From the NCBI GenBank assembly GCA_026988115.1, contig JALSLV010000107.1, positions 1-35,071 of the forward strand: a stretch of DNA of 35,071 nt, in the 5' to 3' direction. A model generated the notes under the pieces. The model did not search any database. It was given only the letters and a program-made list of their open reading frames with translations, and was not told where the DNA came from. The position numbers were made by a program, and so were the translations under genes. Positions 25,264 to 33,617 of this stretch are shown here, one piece after another. The stretch is from Lysobacterales bacterium. Its GTDB lineage: Bacteria; Pseudomonadota; Gammaproteobacteria; Xanthomonadales; Marinicellaceae. Within the stretch, counting starts at the first letter, position 1. Each line of letters starts with the position of its first letter.

Positions 25264-25882
25264 TATTTGGCTGGTCATTGGCTTTATAGGTCAAGCCCTT
25301 TTTACCGGGCGATTTATCGTGCAATGGCTGGCATCTGAAAAACAGAGAAAAAGCGTCATTCCACGTGCTTTTTGGTATTTTTCAATCGCAGGCAGTTTAA
25401 CTTTATTGTCTTATGCTTTGTACCGACGCGACCCTATTTTTGTTATGGGGCAAACATTCGGCGTGGTGATTTATTTGCGTAACTTGTATTTTATTAACCC
25501 CAAAATAGTCAAACCTTTAATCACGGGCATTGTTATTTTCTTTACCACTTTGATTTCTTATTTGTTTTCCATTGGTTTTGTAACTCCCGAACACATCAAA
25601 GAACTTCGCAGCAACAATACTGCCACGGACACCTTTTGGCAAATCATTGGCTTTATCGGACAAATCATGTTTTCCATGCGTTTTATCCTGCAATGGATGG
25701 AATCTGAAAAGCAAAAAAAATCGGTCATGCCCGTATCTTTTTGGTATTTTTCCATGTTTGGTAGTTTAATTTTATTGTCCTACGCCATCTACCAAAAAGA
25801 CCCTGTTTTTATCTTAGGTCAAAGTTTCGGTATGATAGTTTATCTAAGAAATTTGTATTTTATTTTTAAGGACAGAAAATAA
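25253..25882 (+). CDS. membrane protein with two LAB_N domains
   Basis: The 209-aa product contains two copies of the LAB_N domain (named for the N-terminus of some lipid-A-disaccharide synthases). The repeat FIGQALFTGRFIVQWLASEK near residue 12 recurs as FIGQIMFSMRFILQWMESEK near 135. SVIPRAFWYFSIAGSLTLLSYALY likewise recurs as SVMPVSFWYFSMFGSLILLSYAIY. Each copy has about three helices, with a further helix between copies. I chose ATG at 25253, within the end of the glycosyltransferase, over 25217, because the LAB_N copy begins right after it. In such clusters LAB_N proteins accompany a GT2 and a PMT transferase. A carrier-lipid transport or binding role is plausible but unproven. Confidence 0.85.
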   Translation: MSNSIWLVIGFIGQALFTGRFIVQWLASEKQRKSVIPRAFWYFSIAGSLTLLSYALYRRDPIFVMGQTFGVVIYLRNLYFINPKIVKPLITGIVIFFTTLISYLFSIGFVTPEHIKELRSNNTATDTFWQIIGFIGQIMFSMRFILQWMESEKQKKSVMPVSFWYFSMFGSLILLSYAIYQKDPVFILGQSFGMIVYLRNLYFIFKDRK

Positions 25883-25971
25883 TGATAGAGCAGACCAAGG
25901 CAGAGGTGCAGCGAAAACCTTTAATACTTCAGGGCATCTGTTATACTTATTTTTTAACGACTAAAATCTAA
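25882..25971 (+). CDS. 29-aa ORF, possible gene remnant at an insertion junction
   Basis: ATG at 25882 overlaps the TAA of the LAB_N gene (TAATG), an arrangement typical of coupled genes. The frame encodes 29 residues starting MIEQTKAEVQR and ends just before rhuM. I see no known domain. It may be the surviving start of an original third gene cut by arrival of rhuM, or a chance frame. Confidence 0.3.
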   Translation: MIEQTKAEVQRKPLILQGICYTYFLTTKI

Positions 25972-25978
25972 ATGACCA

Positions 25979-26965
25979 ATGGATAATTCAAAACTAGACA
26001 AAGGGGAGATTCTTATTTATCAGTCTTCGCAAGGAGATATTAAACTTGATGTTTCTATTCAAGATGAAACCGTTTGGTTGACACAAAAGCAAATGGCTCA
26101 ATTATTTGGCAAAGCCAAATCAACTATTAATGAACATATAAAGAATATTTTTAAAGAAGGCGAACTCCAAGAAAACTTAGTCTTACAGAAATTCGGAAAT
26201 TCCGAATTTCAGCACAAAGTACCGAATTACTACAATCTTGACGTAATCATTTCAGTTGGCTACCGTGTCAAATCCAAACAAGGCACTCAGTTTAGGATTT
26301 GGGCAACGCAAAGGTTAAAAGAACATATAATCAAAGGATTTACTCTAAATGATGATAGGTTTAAATCTGGTCAATCCATGAATTTCTTTGATGAATTACA
26401 AGATAGAATCCGAGAAATTCGCTTATCTGAGAAGTTCTTTTATCAAAAAATTAAAGACATTTACACCACCAGCATTGATTATGATCCTCAAAATCCCAAA
26501 ACTATTGAATTTTTTAAGATTGTACAAAATAAATTGCTGTGGGCTATTAGCCAACAAACGGCTGCCGAATTGGTTTATCGCCGAGTTGATGCATCTTTAC
26601 CCTTGTTAGGCATGTTATCAAGTGATAAAAAATCTATTAAAAAAGTCGATGTCAGTATTGCAAAAAATTACCTTAATGAAGATGAGATGAAATTGCTCGG
26701 TTTGTTGGTTGAACAATATCTGGCTTTTGCCGAAACCATGGCACAACAACACACACCGATGTACATGAAGGATTGGATAGAACGACTGGATGTTATTTTA
26801 AAACTCAATGGCAGGGAATTATTAACCCATGCGGGGAAAATCAGCCAGCAAATGGCATTGGATAAATCTTCAATAGAATACAAAAAATATATAGGAATTA
26901 AAAAAAACAAACAAATTGAGCAAAGCCTAAAAGAAATAGAAGCAGACATTGGGAAATTAAAATGA
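25979..26965 (+). CDS. rhuM: RhuM family protein
   Basis: The 328-aa protein matches the RhuM family, first named from Salmonella pathogenicity island 3 and common in mobile and defence islands; its biochemical role is not established. Family features are an N-terminal region GEILIYQSSQGDIKLDVSIQ, then a likely winged-helix DNA-binding part (VWLTQKQMAQLFGKAKSTINEHI). NYYNLDVIISVGYRVKS and GTQFRIWATQRLKEHIIKGF follow; these shared segments also occur in related Fic-associated and phage regulators. The second half, with EQYLAFAETMAQQHTPMYM and DVILKLNGRELLTHAGKIS, is the family's C-terminal region. It looks complete. No Shine-Dalgarno is visible before the ATG. Its TGA overlaps the ATG of the next transferase. 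It interrupts an otherwise functional glycosylation cluster, which suggests insertion. Confidence 0.88.
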   Translation: MDNSKLDKGEILIYQSSQGDIKLDVSIQDETVWLTQKQMAQLFGKAKSTINEHIKNIFKEGELQENLVLQKFGNSEFQHKVPNYYNLDVIISVGYRVKSKQGTQFRIWATQRLKEHIIKGFTLNDDRFKSGQSMNFFDELQDRIREIRLSEKFFYQKIKDIYTTSIDYDPQNPKTIEFFKIVQNKLLWAISQQTAAELVYRRVDASLPLLGMLSSDKKSIKKVDVSIAKNYLNEDEMKLLGLLVEQYLAFAETMAQQHTPMYMKDWIERLDVILKLNGRELLTHAGKISQQMALDKSSIEYKKYIGIKKNKQIEQSLKEIEADIGKLK

Positions 26966-28620
26966 GTTCTGTTGATATTAAAAAATACACCTTTTGGCTT
27001 TTCGCCATCACCGCCATTGTTATCCTAGCGGGAATCGGCTTACGCGATCCTTGGCCACCTGATGAACCGCGGTTTGCTTTGATGGCGAAGGAAATGTGGG
27101 AGACGGGGAATTGGTTTTTTCCGCACCGAGGTGGTGAGATTTACCCGGATAAACCGCCGATGGTGATGTGGATGATTTTGTTGTTTTATGGCTTGTTGGG
27201 TAATTTAAAAATTGCCTTCTTGTTGCCTTCGGCCATCTTATCCATGCTAACTATGTGGATGACTGTCGATATTGCCAAGCGATTATACAACCCTAAAATT
27301 GGATTGTATGCAGGATTTTTATTAGCCATTACTTTGCACTTTATTTTGCAAGCCAAAAGTGGACAATTGGATGCTCCGGTGGCTTTTTGGGTGATGCTTG
27401 GGTCTTATGGGCTGTTGCGGCATTTGATACTTGGTCCTGCTTGGCGTTGGTATTGTCTGGCCTTTTTTGCTATGGGCATGGGAATTATTACTAAAGGTGT
27501 GGGGTTTTTGCCTGTGCTGATGTTATTTGGCTTAATCATTGTTTCGCCGAGTTGGGCTGATAAAAACAATAAGCAATTACTCAAGTGGTTTGCAGGACTA
27601 TTCTTTTTACTTTTTGCTGTATCACTGTGGTTAATTCCGATGTTGATTCAAGTAGACAACAATCCAACACCTGATGTTTTGGCTTATCGTGATAATATTT
27701 TACTGAAACAGACAGTTAACCGATATGCCAAGTCTTGGGCGCATCTGCAACCTTTTTATTATTATGTACTTGAGGTAATTCCGTTGTTTTGGTTGCCTTT
27801 GAGTTTGTTTATTCCTTGGTTGATTAAGCCGATAAAACAGGCTTTTAAAGATAAAGACAGACGCATTATTTACCCTTTAACAATGGTGGTCTTTGTGGTT
27901 TTCTTTTTTAGTTTATCTAAAGGCAAGCGTGCTGAATACATGTTACCAATCCTGCCGATGTTTGTATTAATCATTGCACCCTTTTTTGAACAGTTAATAG
28001 CGAATAAAACTATACAGCGAATATCGGTTACATTAGTATTTATATTATCTTTTATGCTTTGTTTAATTGGCTTTTCTGGGGTATTTGGCGTTGAAAAGGT
28101 GACACATTTAACCGCTAAATATCTTGTTAATCCTTGGTATTGGCTGGCATCACTTGGCTTGTTTGGTTTAATTGTTAGTATTGTTTTTAGAAAAAATGCC
28201 TTAAAAATATACACCATTTTTATGCTAGGTATGTGGCTTAGTTATAGTTTATGGGCAATGCCATTGGTTGATAAAGCCATGAGCACTCAGCCGATGATGG
28301 CAGCGATTGCCAAAGTTCTACCACAAGATGCGGAACTTGGTTTGGTTGGTATGCGCGAAAAATTGCTATTGCATACGCATTGGAAAACCACACATTTTGG
28401 TCATCATCTCCCCAAAAAAGAACAACAACAGGCTGCTGTTAATTGGATTCATGAAAAACAAAAGCGTTATTTATTAGTGAATAAAGATTTTGTAAATGCG
28501 TGTTTTAAACCTCAAAACCGCTTAGATTACGATTCATTTCACAAGACTAAATGGCTGCTTTTTTCCAATACTAAGTGCAAGCCCGACAATAAAAAACACA
28601 GTGTTTATTCTAGCCATTGA
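26962..28620 (+). CDS. PMT/ArnT-like membrane glycosyltransferase
   Basis: This 552-aa enzyme has an N-terminal helix, a periplasmic loop with the catalytic acidic motif DPWPPDEPRFALMAKEM (D34-E35), and the YPDKPPMVMW segment typical of GT83/PMT-family proteins such as ArnT. About 11 further hydrophobic helices run to residue 440. A soluble C-terminal part of about 100 residues follows (MREKLLLHTHWKTTHFGHH). Such enzymes take a sugar from an undecaprenyl-phosphate carrier and attach it to lipid A, a glycan or a protein on the outer side of the inner membrane. With the GT2 and LAB_N genes it forms a carrier-lipid glycosylation pathway. It starts at the ATGA overlap with rhuM. The acceptor cannot be named; ArnT itself is longer-motif specific, so I give no symbol. 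Confidence 0.9.
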   Translation: MSSVDIKKYTFWLFAITAIVILAGIGLRDPWPPDEPRFALMAKEMWETGNWFFPHRGGEIYPDKPPMVMWMILLFYGLLGNLKIAFLLPSAILSMLTMWMTVDIAKRLYNPKIGLYAGFLLAITLHFILQAKSGQLDAPVAFWVMLGSYGLLRHLILGPAWRWYCLAFFAMGMGIITKGVGFLPVLMLFGLIIVSPSWADKNNKQLLKWFAGLFFLLFAVSLWLIPMLIQVDNNPTPDVLAYRDNILLKQTVNRYAKSWAHLQPFYYYVLEVIPLFWLPLSLFIPWLIKPIKQAFKDKDRRIIYPLTMVVFVVFFFSLSKGKRAEYMLPILPMFVLIIAPFFEQLIANKTIQRISVTLVFILSFMLCLIGFSGVFGVEKVTHLTAKYLVNPWYWLASLGLFGLIVSIVFRKNALKIYTIFMLGMWLSYSLWAMPLVDKAMSTQPMMAAIAKVLPQDAELGLVGMREKLLLHTHWKTTHFGHHLPKKEQQQAAVNWIHEKQKRYLLVNKDFVNACFKPQNRLDYDSFHKTKWLLFSNTKCKPDNKKHSVYSSH

Positions 28621-28633
28621 GGGTTTTAAAGAA

Positions 28634-28680
28634 AAAAAAGAAAAACGCTAAGCTTGATTGAGAGGTAGCTTAGCGTTATT
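28634..28680. terminator. bidirectional terminator between convergent genes
   Basis: An 11-bp perfect stem AACGCTAAGCT/AGCTTAGCGTT (28644-28654 and 28667-28677) sits between the convergent transferase and DUF4412-like genes. On the minus strand it is followed by a long T-rich run; on the plus strand the T-run is weaker. Confidence 0.85.
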
Positions 28681-28828
28681 GAATTCCATTTGTTTATTCT
28701 AATCCATTAGTATCATTTAATAAAGAACTCTACTTGCCACACACACTTTTGAATTCTTTATGATTCTATTTAAGCATTTTTAAAAAAATACCGTTATAAC
28801 AAATGTTGCAAATGTTTGTACTTTTTGA

Positions 28829-29566
28829 TTAGAAGGGCATTTCTTGGCGTTTATAATCTGAGGGCAGTACAAACAAGGATGACTCTATCGTGTTATGATT
28901 GACTTCACTTAAGGTGCCTTGCTCGCCGGCTTGATTGTAGTTAACAGGAATAAAATCTCCTAATTCTGAAAAATCCATGGATTTATCGGCTCCAAACTGC
29001 TTTGCCATATGAGAAATAACGCCTTGGAAAGACTCAATGACTCTGTATTCATCTTGACTCATGCCAATTTCCGAATATTCTGTTACGCAAAATTCAGATT
29101 TTTTACGTTTCAATTTTTTCTTTACAACTCGGCAATCAAAGCCATTGTATGATTTTGTTTTCCCCGTCAATGAATATTCTGGTTTTGGCATTTCTTTAGA
29201 AATTTGAGATTTAATCATATTGGTCATCATCCCTCGCATCATTTCTCTTTGTTCTGCGGGCATATCTGCCAATTGTTTTTCTAACATTTTATCCATCAAC
29301 GCACCGATATCACTTAATGATGCAATGGCTTCTTTGTCCATGACAAAGTAACTCTTATCTTTAGTATCAACCATGGTAAAAGTTGTTTTTGCTGCATCAT
29401 AAATCATATAAGAACTGTTATCCCCAACCGAAGTGGCACGCATCTTGTTTCCTGCTATCTGCATTTTCATGGCCACATTATCCTTTTTATTGGTAAAGGT
29501 TAAGCTCGTGTCGGCAAGGCTTGCTGTTGCCATAAGTGGCAGTAATATCATTGGTAAAATTTTCAT
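28829..29566 (-). CDS. DUF4412-like periplasmic protein
   Basis: The 245-aa product starts with a signal peptide (MKILPMILLPLMATASLA) and then a beta-rich domain (TSLTFTNKKDNVAMKMQIAGNKMR...). This resembles DUF4412 proteins, whose fold recalls lipoprotein-binding carriers such as LolA/LolB. MIYDAAKTTFTMVDTKDKSYFVMD is characteristic of that group. A Met-rich helical stretch follows (about residues 90-118, with MDKMLEKQLADMPAEQREMM), and two Cys bracket a Lys/Arg-rich segment (DCRVVKKKLKRKKSEFC). No catalytic motif is visible, and the function of the family is unknown. It stands alone, divergent from mrcB across a 91-bp gap that must hold both promoters. Confidence 0.65.
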   Translation of the reverse strand: MKILPMILLPLMATASLADTSLTFTNKKDNVAMKMQIAGNKMRATSVGDNSSYMIYDAAKTTFTMVDTKDKSYFVMDKEAIASLSDIGALMDKMLEKQLADMPAEQREMMRGMMTNMIKSQISKEMPKPEYSLTGKTKSYNGFDCRVVKKKLKRKKSEFCVTEYSEIGMSQDEYRVIESFQGVISHMAKQFGADKSMDFSELGDFIPVNYNQAGEQGTLSEVNHNTIESSLFVLPSDYKRQEMPF

Positions 29567-29657
29567 TATATCTCCTCATAAAATTTAGTATTTTAAGTAT
29601 TTTTTCTGAACATCATGTTAATATTCTTTATTCATTATTGTTAAGTACGTTATTCCA

Positions 29658-31736
29658 TTGAAAAAGGTGTCAAAAAAATCTAAAAAAAAACAATTTAAAC
29701 ACGCTAAAAAGCCCCTTATTCGTCAAATTTTATGGCTCAGTGTTGGTTTTTCTATTGGTTTATTCGTTCCATGGTATCTTTATTTGCAATTTATTGTCAA
29801 CAGCTTGTTTGTTGAGTACAACTGGTCAATCCCTTCGAATATTTATGCCCGCGAGTTAAATCTGTACAATGGAAAAGAAATCAGCTCACAAGCAATTGAC
29901 TATGAGCTTTCGGTATTAGGCTATAAAAAGGGCAGCTCGCTCAACAACATCGGCACTTACTCGAAATTAAATAACGAATACACAATCCACACAAAGGGCT
30001 TTAATTTTTTTGGTGGTCAGGAAAAATCCAAAATTGTTCAGTTTATCCTTGTCAATGGCATAATAAGCCAATCAAATGTTGATCTTATTCGGTTAGAACC
30101 CTTGTTGATTGGGCAAATTTATTCAAAAAACTTTGAAAACCGCCAACCCGTGAAAATCACAGAAATCCCCAATACCATGGTAATGGGGTTACAAGCCGTT
30201 GAAGACAGAAATTTCAATCAGCACTTTGGCATTGATGTAATAGGCATACTAAGGGCTGTTATTAAAAATATTTTTTCTGGCAAAATAGTGCAAGGTGGCA
30301 GCACTATCACTCAACAATTAATTAAAAATAGACTGCATTACAACAATAAAAGCTGGTTAAGAAAAATCAATGAAGCCATCACAGCGATTATGCTTGAAAA
30401 TAAATTTGATAAAGGTGAGATTATTGAAAATTATTTCAATGACATCTATTGGGGACAAAAAGGCTCTACGGCTATTCATGGCATAAAACAGGCCGCTCAT
30501 TATTATTATTCCAAAAAACCATCTCAATTGACCCTATCAGAACAAGCCTTATTGATTGGAATCATTAAAGGGCCATCATGGTATCACCCAATAAAACAAA
30601 GAAAGCGCGCTTTGAAAAGAAGAAATACCGTTCTTAATTCGTGGTATAAAACGTCAATTATTACCAAAGCACAATGGTTGCGAGCAAAAAAAATGGACTT
30701 ATCCATTCGCATAAATTCTGCCTTTGCCGACAGCCAATACCGTGATTTTTTAAGTCTTGTCAAAAAACAACTCTCCGAGTCACTCGATAAAAATATATTA
30801 AACACCCAAGGTTTGCATATATTTACCTCGTTAAACCCCTTCATTCAACAACAACTTTCACGCACGTTGCAAACACAAACGGATAAGCTAGCAAAAAACT
30901 TGCAAGCCGCGGCTATCGTTAGCGATGCCAATACAGGAGAGGTGTTAGCCATCAAAGGCGATAAAAATAAAACCAGTTTATACAACCGAGCTCTGTTGTC
31001 CAAACGCCAAATTGGTTCGTTGATTAAACCCTTTGTTTATTTAGCGGCTCTTGAACAATTGCCTGGTTTTACCTTATCAACATTAATTGCAGATTCACCT
31101 TCCAAAATAAAATTAAAACAGGGCGAATACTGGCAACCTAAAAATTACGATGGTCAATCACTGGGGCAAATTCCTGCACAATTGGCACTCATCAAATCAC
31201 GTAACCAAGCCACCGTTAATTTAGGACTAAAACTGGGCGTTAATAATTTTGTCAGTTACCTGAAAAAACTCGGATTAAATATTATCCGCAGCAAACACCC
31301 TTCTATTTTTCTTGGAGCAACTGAACTGACTCCTTATGAAGTTACCAATTTATATTTACTGTTAGCATCAAAAAACACCAGCAATCAATTAATCTCAATA
31401 AGACAAGTGGTCGATAAAGACAACAAGCTTATTCGTCAAAACAAGCATTTAAATAACAGGCATATTGAACCATTTGCACTGGAACAAATTCGCACGGCTT
31501 TACATCAGGTTACTGTTAACGGAACTGCTGCTAAACTAACTTACTCCTATGGTTTTAGTGGTTTATACGGAAAAACCGGCACAACAAACAAAGGTAAAAA
31601 CAGCTGGTTTGTGGGATTTAACCAAGATTATTTGGCTACCTTTTGGGTTGGTAAAGATAACAATAAAGCCACTCATTTAACGGGCAGTTCTGGAGCTTTA
31701 GTTTTGTGGGCAAATTGGTTTAATGCAATAAATTAG
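29658..31736 (+). CDS. mrcB: penicillin-binding protein 1B, bifunctional glycosyltransferase/transpeptidase
   Basis: PBP1B polymerises lipid II into glycan strands and cross-links them. A Lys-rich cytoplasmic tail (residues 1-25) precedes one helix (about 26-50). A UB2H-like domain comes next, with VPWYLYLQFIV leading to NIYARELNLYNG. The GT51 domain has EDRNFNQHFGIDV with the catalytic Glu, GGSTITQQLIKN and NDIYWGQKGS. The transpeptidase has SxxK in GSLIKPF, SxN in KSRNQ and KTG in YGKTGTTNK. All catalytic motifs are intact. At 692 aa it is shorter than E. coli PBP1B (844), mainly in the tail and C-terminus. The first in-frame start is TTG at 29658; a GTG nine bases later is the other option. 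No ATG or good ribosome site is available, so translation may be weak. Confidence 0.93.
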   Translation: MKKVSKKSKKKQFKHAKKPLIRQILWLSVGFSIGLFVPWYLYLQFIVNSLFVEYNWSIPSNIYARELNLYNGKEISSQAIDYELSVLGYKKGSSLNNIGTYSKLNNEYTIHTKGFNFFGGQEKSKIVQFILVNGIISQSNVDLIRLEPLLIGQIYSKNFENRQPVKITEIPNTMVMGLQAVEDRNFNQHFGIDVIGILRAVIKNIFSGKIVQGGSTITQQLIKNRLHYNNKSWLRKINEAITAIMLENKFDKGEIIENYFNDIYWGQKGSTAIHGIKQAAHYYYSKKPSQLTLSEQALLIGIIKGPSWYHPIKQRKRALKRRNTVLNSWYKTSIITKAQWLRAKKMDLSIRINSAFADSQYRDFLSLVKKQLSESLDKNILNTQGLHIFTSLNPFIQQQLSRTLQTQTDKLAKNLQAAAIVSDANTGEVLAIKGDKNKTSLYNRALLSKRQIGSLIKPFVYLAALEQLPGFTLSTLIADSPSKIKLKQGEYWQPKNYDGQSLGQIPAQLALIKSRNQATVNLGLKLGVNNFVSYLKKLGLNIIRSKHPSIFLGATELTPYEVTNLYLLLASKNTSNQLISIRQVVDKDNKLIRQNKHLNNRHIEPFALEQIRTALHQVTVNGTAAKLTYSYGFSGLYGKTGTTNKGKNSWFVGFNQDYLATFWVGKDNNKATHLTGSSGALVLWANWFNAIN

Positions 31737-31758
31737 AGACCGTTTAAATAACATTACC

Positions 31759-33078
31759 TTATGCAGTATGCCACTTGTTTATTACCAATGATTCAATAAT
31801 TTTTTCACCTCGATGACCATAAATCGGATTATTTTCTAATGCCAATTCATCGGCTAATTTGATTGCCACATCTGCAGGAGGTGTATCGGTGACTTTGGAT
31901 TGATTAAGTACATGCAATGCTGTTTGAAAAACTGAATATTCGTAATTTTGGTCTAAATGACGGTAAAAATAAGGATCATCATCAATATAACCGGATTGTT
32001 CATCCGCACAATTTACAATACCCATGCGATTAACCAAAAAATCAGGAACATAAGTGATGCCTCTATCTGCTAGCATTTGACCGTGAATTGTTGAATCTTT
32101 AAGTTGGTTATTTGATGCACCACAAATGATTTTGGCTTTGATTTGAGGAATCGTCTCATCATTTAAAATCGCACCCGTTGCACACGGGGCAAGAATATCG
32201 CATTCTTCAAACAGTATTGAATTATCTTTGATGTCAACAAGGCGAGCATCTAGATTTTTATCAGTGTATTTGGCTTTTACCTCATCAATTAAACCTTGGT
32301 TAATATCCACCGCAATGATTTTAGCTACCTTGCGTTCAAATAGATAACCCATCATTGGCTCTGCCACATGACCCATGCCTTGTACGGCAACAGTTTTACC
32401 TTCTAATGTGCCTAAGTCTAAAAACTTCAATGCCGCTTCCATGCCATGCACCACACCCAAGGCTGTGGCTGATGAAGGATTACCACTGCCACCAACCGAT
32501 GCTGGAATACAGGTAGTAAAACGAGTTTGAGAAAACACATTTGCCATGTCTTCTTCACAGGTACCAACATCTTCGGCAGTAATATAACAGCCTTTAATCG
32601 ATGTAATAAAACGCCCATAATCTTTGTATAATTCTTCGCGTATTTTTAAATCGCTTTTATCATTTTTAGGGTTGTGAATCATGATGCCTTTACCACCGCC
32701 CCACCAGAGGTTAGCCAATGCATTTTTGCGTGTCATGCCTTTGGATAAACGCATACCATCACGCAAAAAATCTTCCATGCTAGCATAATGCCAGTATCTC
32801 AATCCCCCCGAGGCTTGTCCACGATTGGTTTTGTGGATAAATGCACCAAACAGCACACCGTATTTTTCACTGACCTGAAACAACATGCCTTCGTGTTGTG
32901 CAAAATCACGTTTATCGGCATTAATAAAATCAGCCACTGATTGTAATTTTTCATCTGAAACAATGACTTTGTTGGTATTTTTATCAAAAACCAAAGAAAA
33001 TCGTTTGATGTTATTTTGTTGTAAAAATGCGATAAATTCTTGCGGGTTTTGTGAAACCAAAGAAGTTTGACTTGTCAT
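31759..33078 (-). CDS. Glu/Leu/Phe/Val dehydrogenase, leucine-dehydrogenase-like
   Basis: This enzyme performs NAD-dependent reversible deamination of an aliphatic amino acid, most likely leucine or valine. The catalytic segment has GGLRYW at 91-96, GMTRKNA with the catalytic Lys at 118, GGGKGI at 127-132 and TAEDVGT with Asp170. The GGGK plus TAEDVGT pair is typical of leucine/valine rather than glutamate dehydrogenases. The Rossmann motif reads VAVQGMGHVAEPMM, with an acidic residue (AVDINQ) that favours NAD. At 439 aa it is longer than the usual 350-370 aa, with an extended N-terminus of about 35 residues and a long C-terminal tail. It converges with mrcB, only 22 bp apart. Two copies of a promoter-bearing repeat lie upstream. 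GGGGA precedes the ATG by about 7 nt. Confidence 0.88.
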   Translation of the reverse strand: MTSQTSLVSQNPQEFIAFLQQNNIKRFSLVFDKNTNKVIVSDEKLQSVADFINADKRDFAQHEGMLFQVSEKYGVLFGAFIHKTNRGQASGGLRYWHYASMEDFLRDGMRLSKGMTRKNALANLWWGGGKGIMIHNPKNDKSDLKIREELYKDYGRFITSIKGCYITAEDVGTCEEDMANVFSQTRFTTCIPASVGGSGNPSSATALGVVHGMEAALKFLDLGTLEGKTVAVQGMGHVAEPMMGYLFERKVAKIIAVDINQGLIDEVKAKYTDKNLDARLVDIKDNSILFEECDILAPCATGAILNDETIPQIKAKIICGASNNQLKDSTIHGQMLADRGITYVPDFLVNRMGIVNCADEQSGYIDDDPYFYRHLDQNYEYSVFQTALHVLNQSKVTDTPPADVAIKLADELALENNPIYGHRGEKIIESLVINKWHTA

Positions 33079-33118
33079 TAGATTGTCCCCAAATTGACGA
33101 GATTATTTTGATGGGTGC

Positions 33119-33146
33119 ATTATAATATCTTGTGGATTATAAGCAA
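33119..33146 (-). promoter_or_regulatory. sigma70-type promoter P1 of the dehydrogenase gene
   Basis: On the minus strand, TTGCTT (complement of 33141-33146) and a perfect TATAAT (complement of 33119-33124) are 16 bp apart. The expected start of transcription gives a leader of about 35 nt. The boxes lie at the left edge of the duplicated unit. Confidence 0.7.
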
Positions 33147-33336
33147 TTTAATTGAATCAATTCATCTAAATAAGACTCCATCAGGCAATCGCGAATAAAC
33201 AGTTTTACGAACAAACCCACCGTCATTGCGAGGAGCCTAAGCGACGCGGCAATCTCCTCAAGTTTAAGTCATTTTCAAAAAATACGACAGCATGATGAGA
33301 TTGCCACGTCGTTCCTCCTCGCAATGACGTGGTTCT
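33120..33336. repeat. 217-bp direct repeat, copy 1
   Basis: It is nearly identical to 33388-33604 (offset 268 bp), with only a few differences. Inside is a long imperfect hairpin: CGTCATTGCGAGGA (33221) and GGCAATCTC against GAGATTGCC (33296) and TCCTCGCAATGACG (to 33329). This is a form of the CATTGCGAGGAGC...GCAATC palindrome widespread in proteobacteria. Confidence 0.9.
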
Positions 33337-33386
33337 TTTTTTTCTTTCTGGAAAGTTTCTTAAGGTCATACTTATGGCTTAAAAAC

Positions 33387-33414
33387 CTTATAATATTTTG
33401 TGGATTTTAAGCAA
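33387..33414 (-). promoter_or_regulatory. duplicated promoter P2
   Basis: The second copy of the unit carries TTGCTT (complement of 33409-33414), a 16-bp spacer and TATAAG (complement of 33387-33392). The last -10 base is changed because the duplication boundary cuts there. It could add a weaker upstream start, but its transcript would have to pass the copy 1 hairpin. Confidence 0.45.
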
Positions 33415-33604
33415 TTTAATTGAATCAATTCATCTAAATAAGACTCCGTCAGGCAATCGCGAAAAAACAGTTTTACGAACAAACCCATCGTCATTGCGAG
33501 GAGCCTAAGCGACGCGGCAATCTCCTCAAGTTTATGTCATTTTCAAAAAATACGTCGGCATGATGAGATTGCCACGTCGTTCCTCCTCGCAATGACGTGG
33601 TTCT
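33388..33604. repeat. 217-bp direct repeat, copy 2
   Basis: This is the second copy of the unit at 33120, with the same internal hairpin (arms at about 33489-33524 and 33564-33597). It ends 13 bp before the stop of the DUF4395 gene, where the hairpin could act as its terminator. A unique 51-bp spacer (33337-33387) separates the copies. Confidence 0.9.
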
Positions 33605-33617
33605 GTATTTCATCAAC

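Noticed and set aside
33120-33604. Possible CRISPR or tandem-array structure
   Set aside because: There are only two long copies with one 51-bp spacer; the unit contains a palindrome and promoter, not short repeats with regular spacers.
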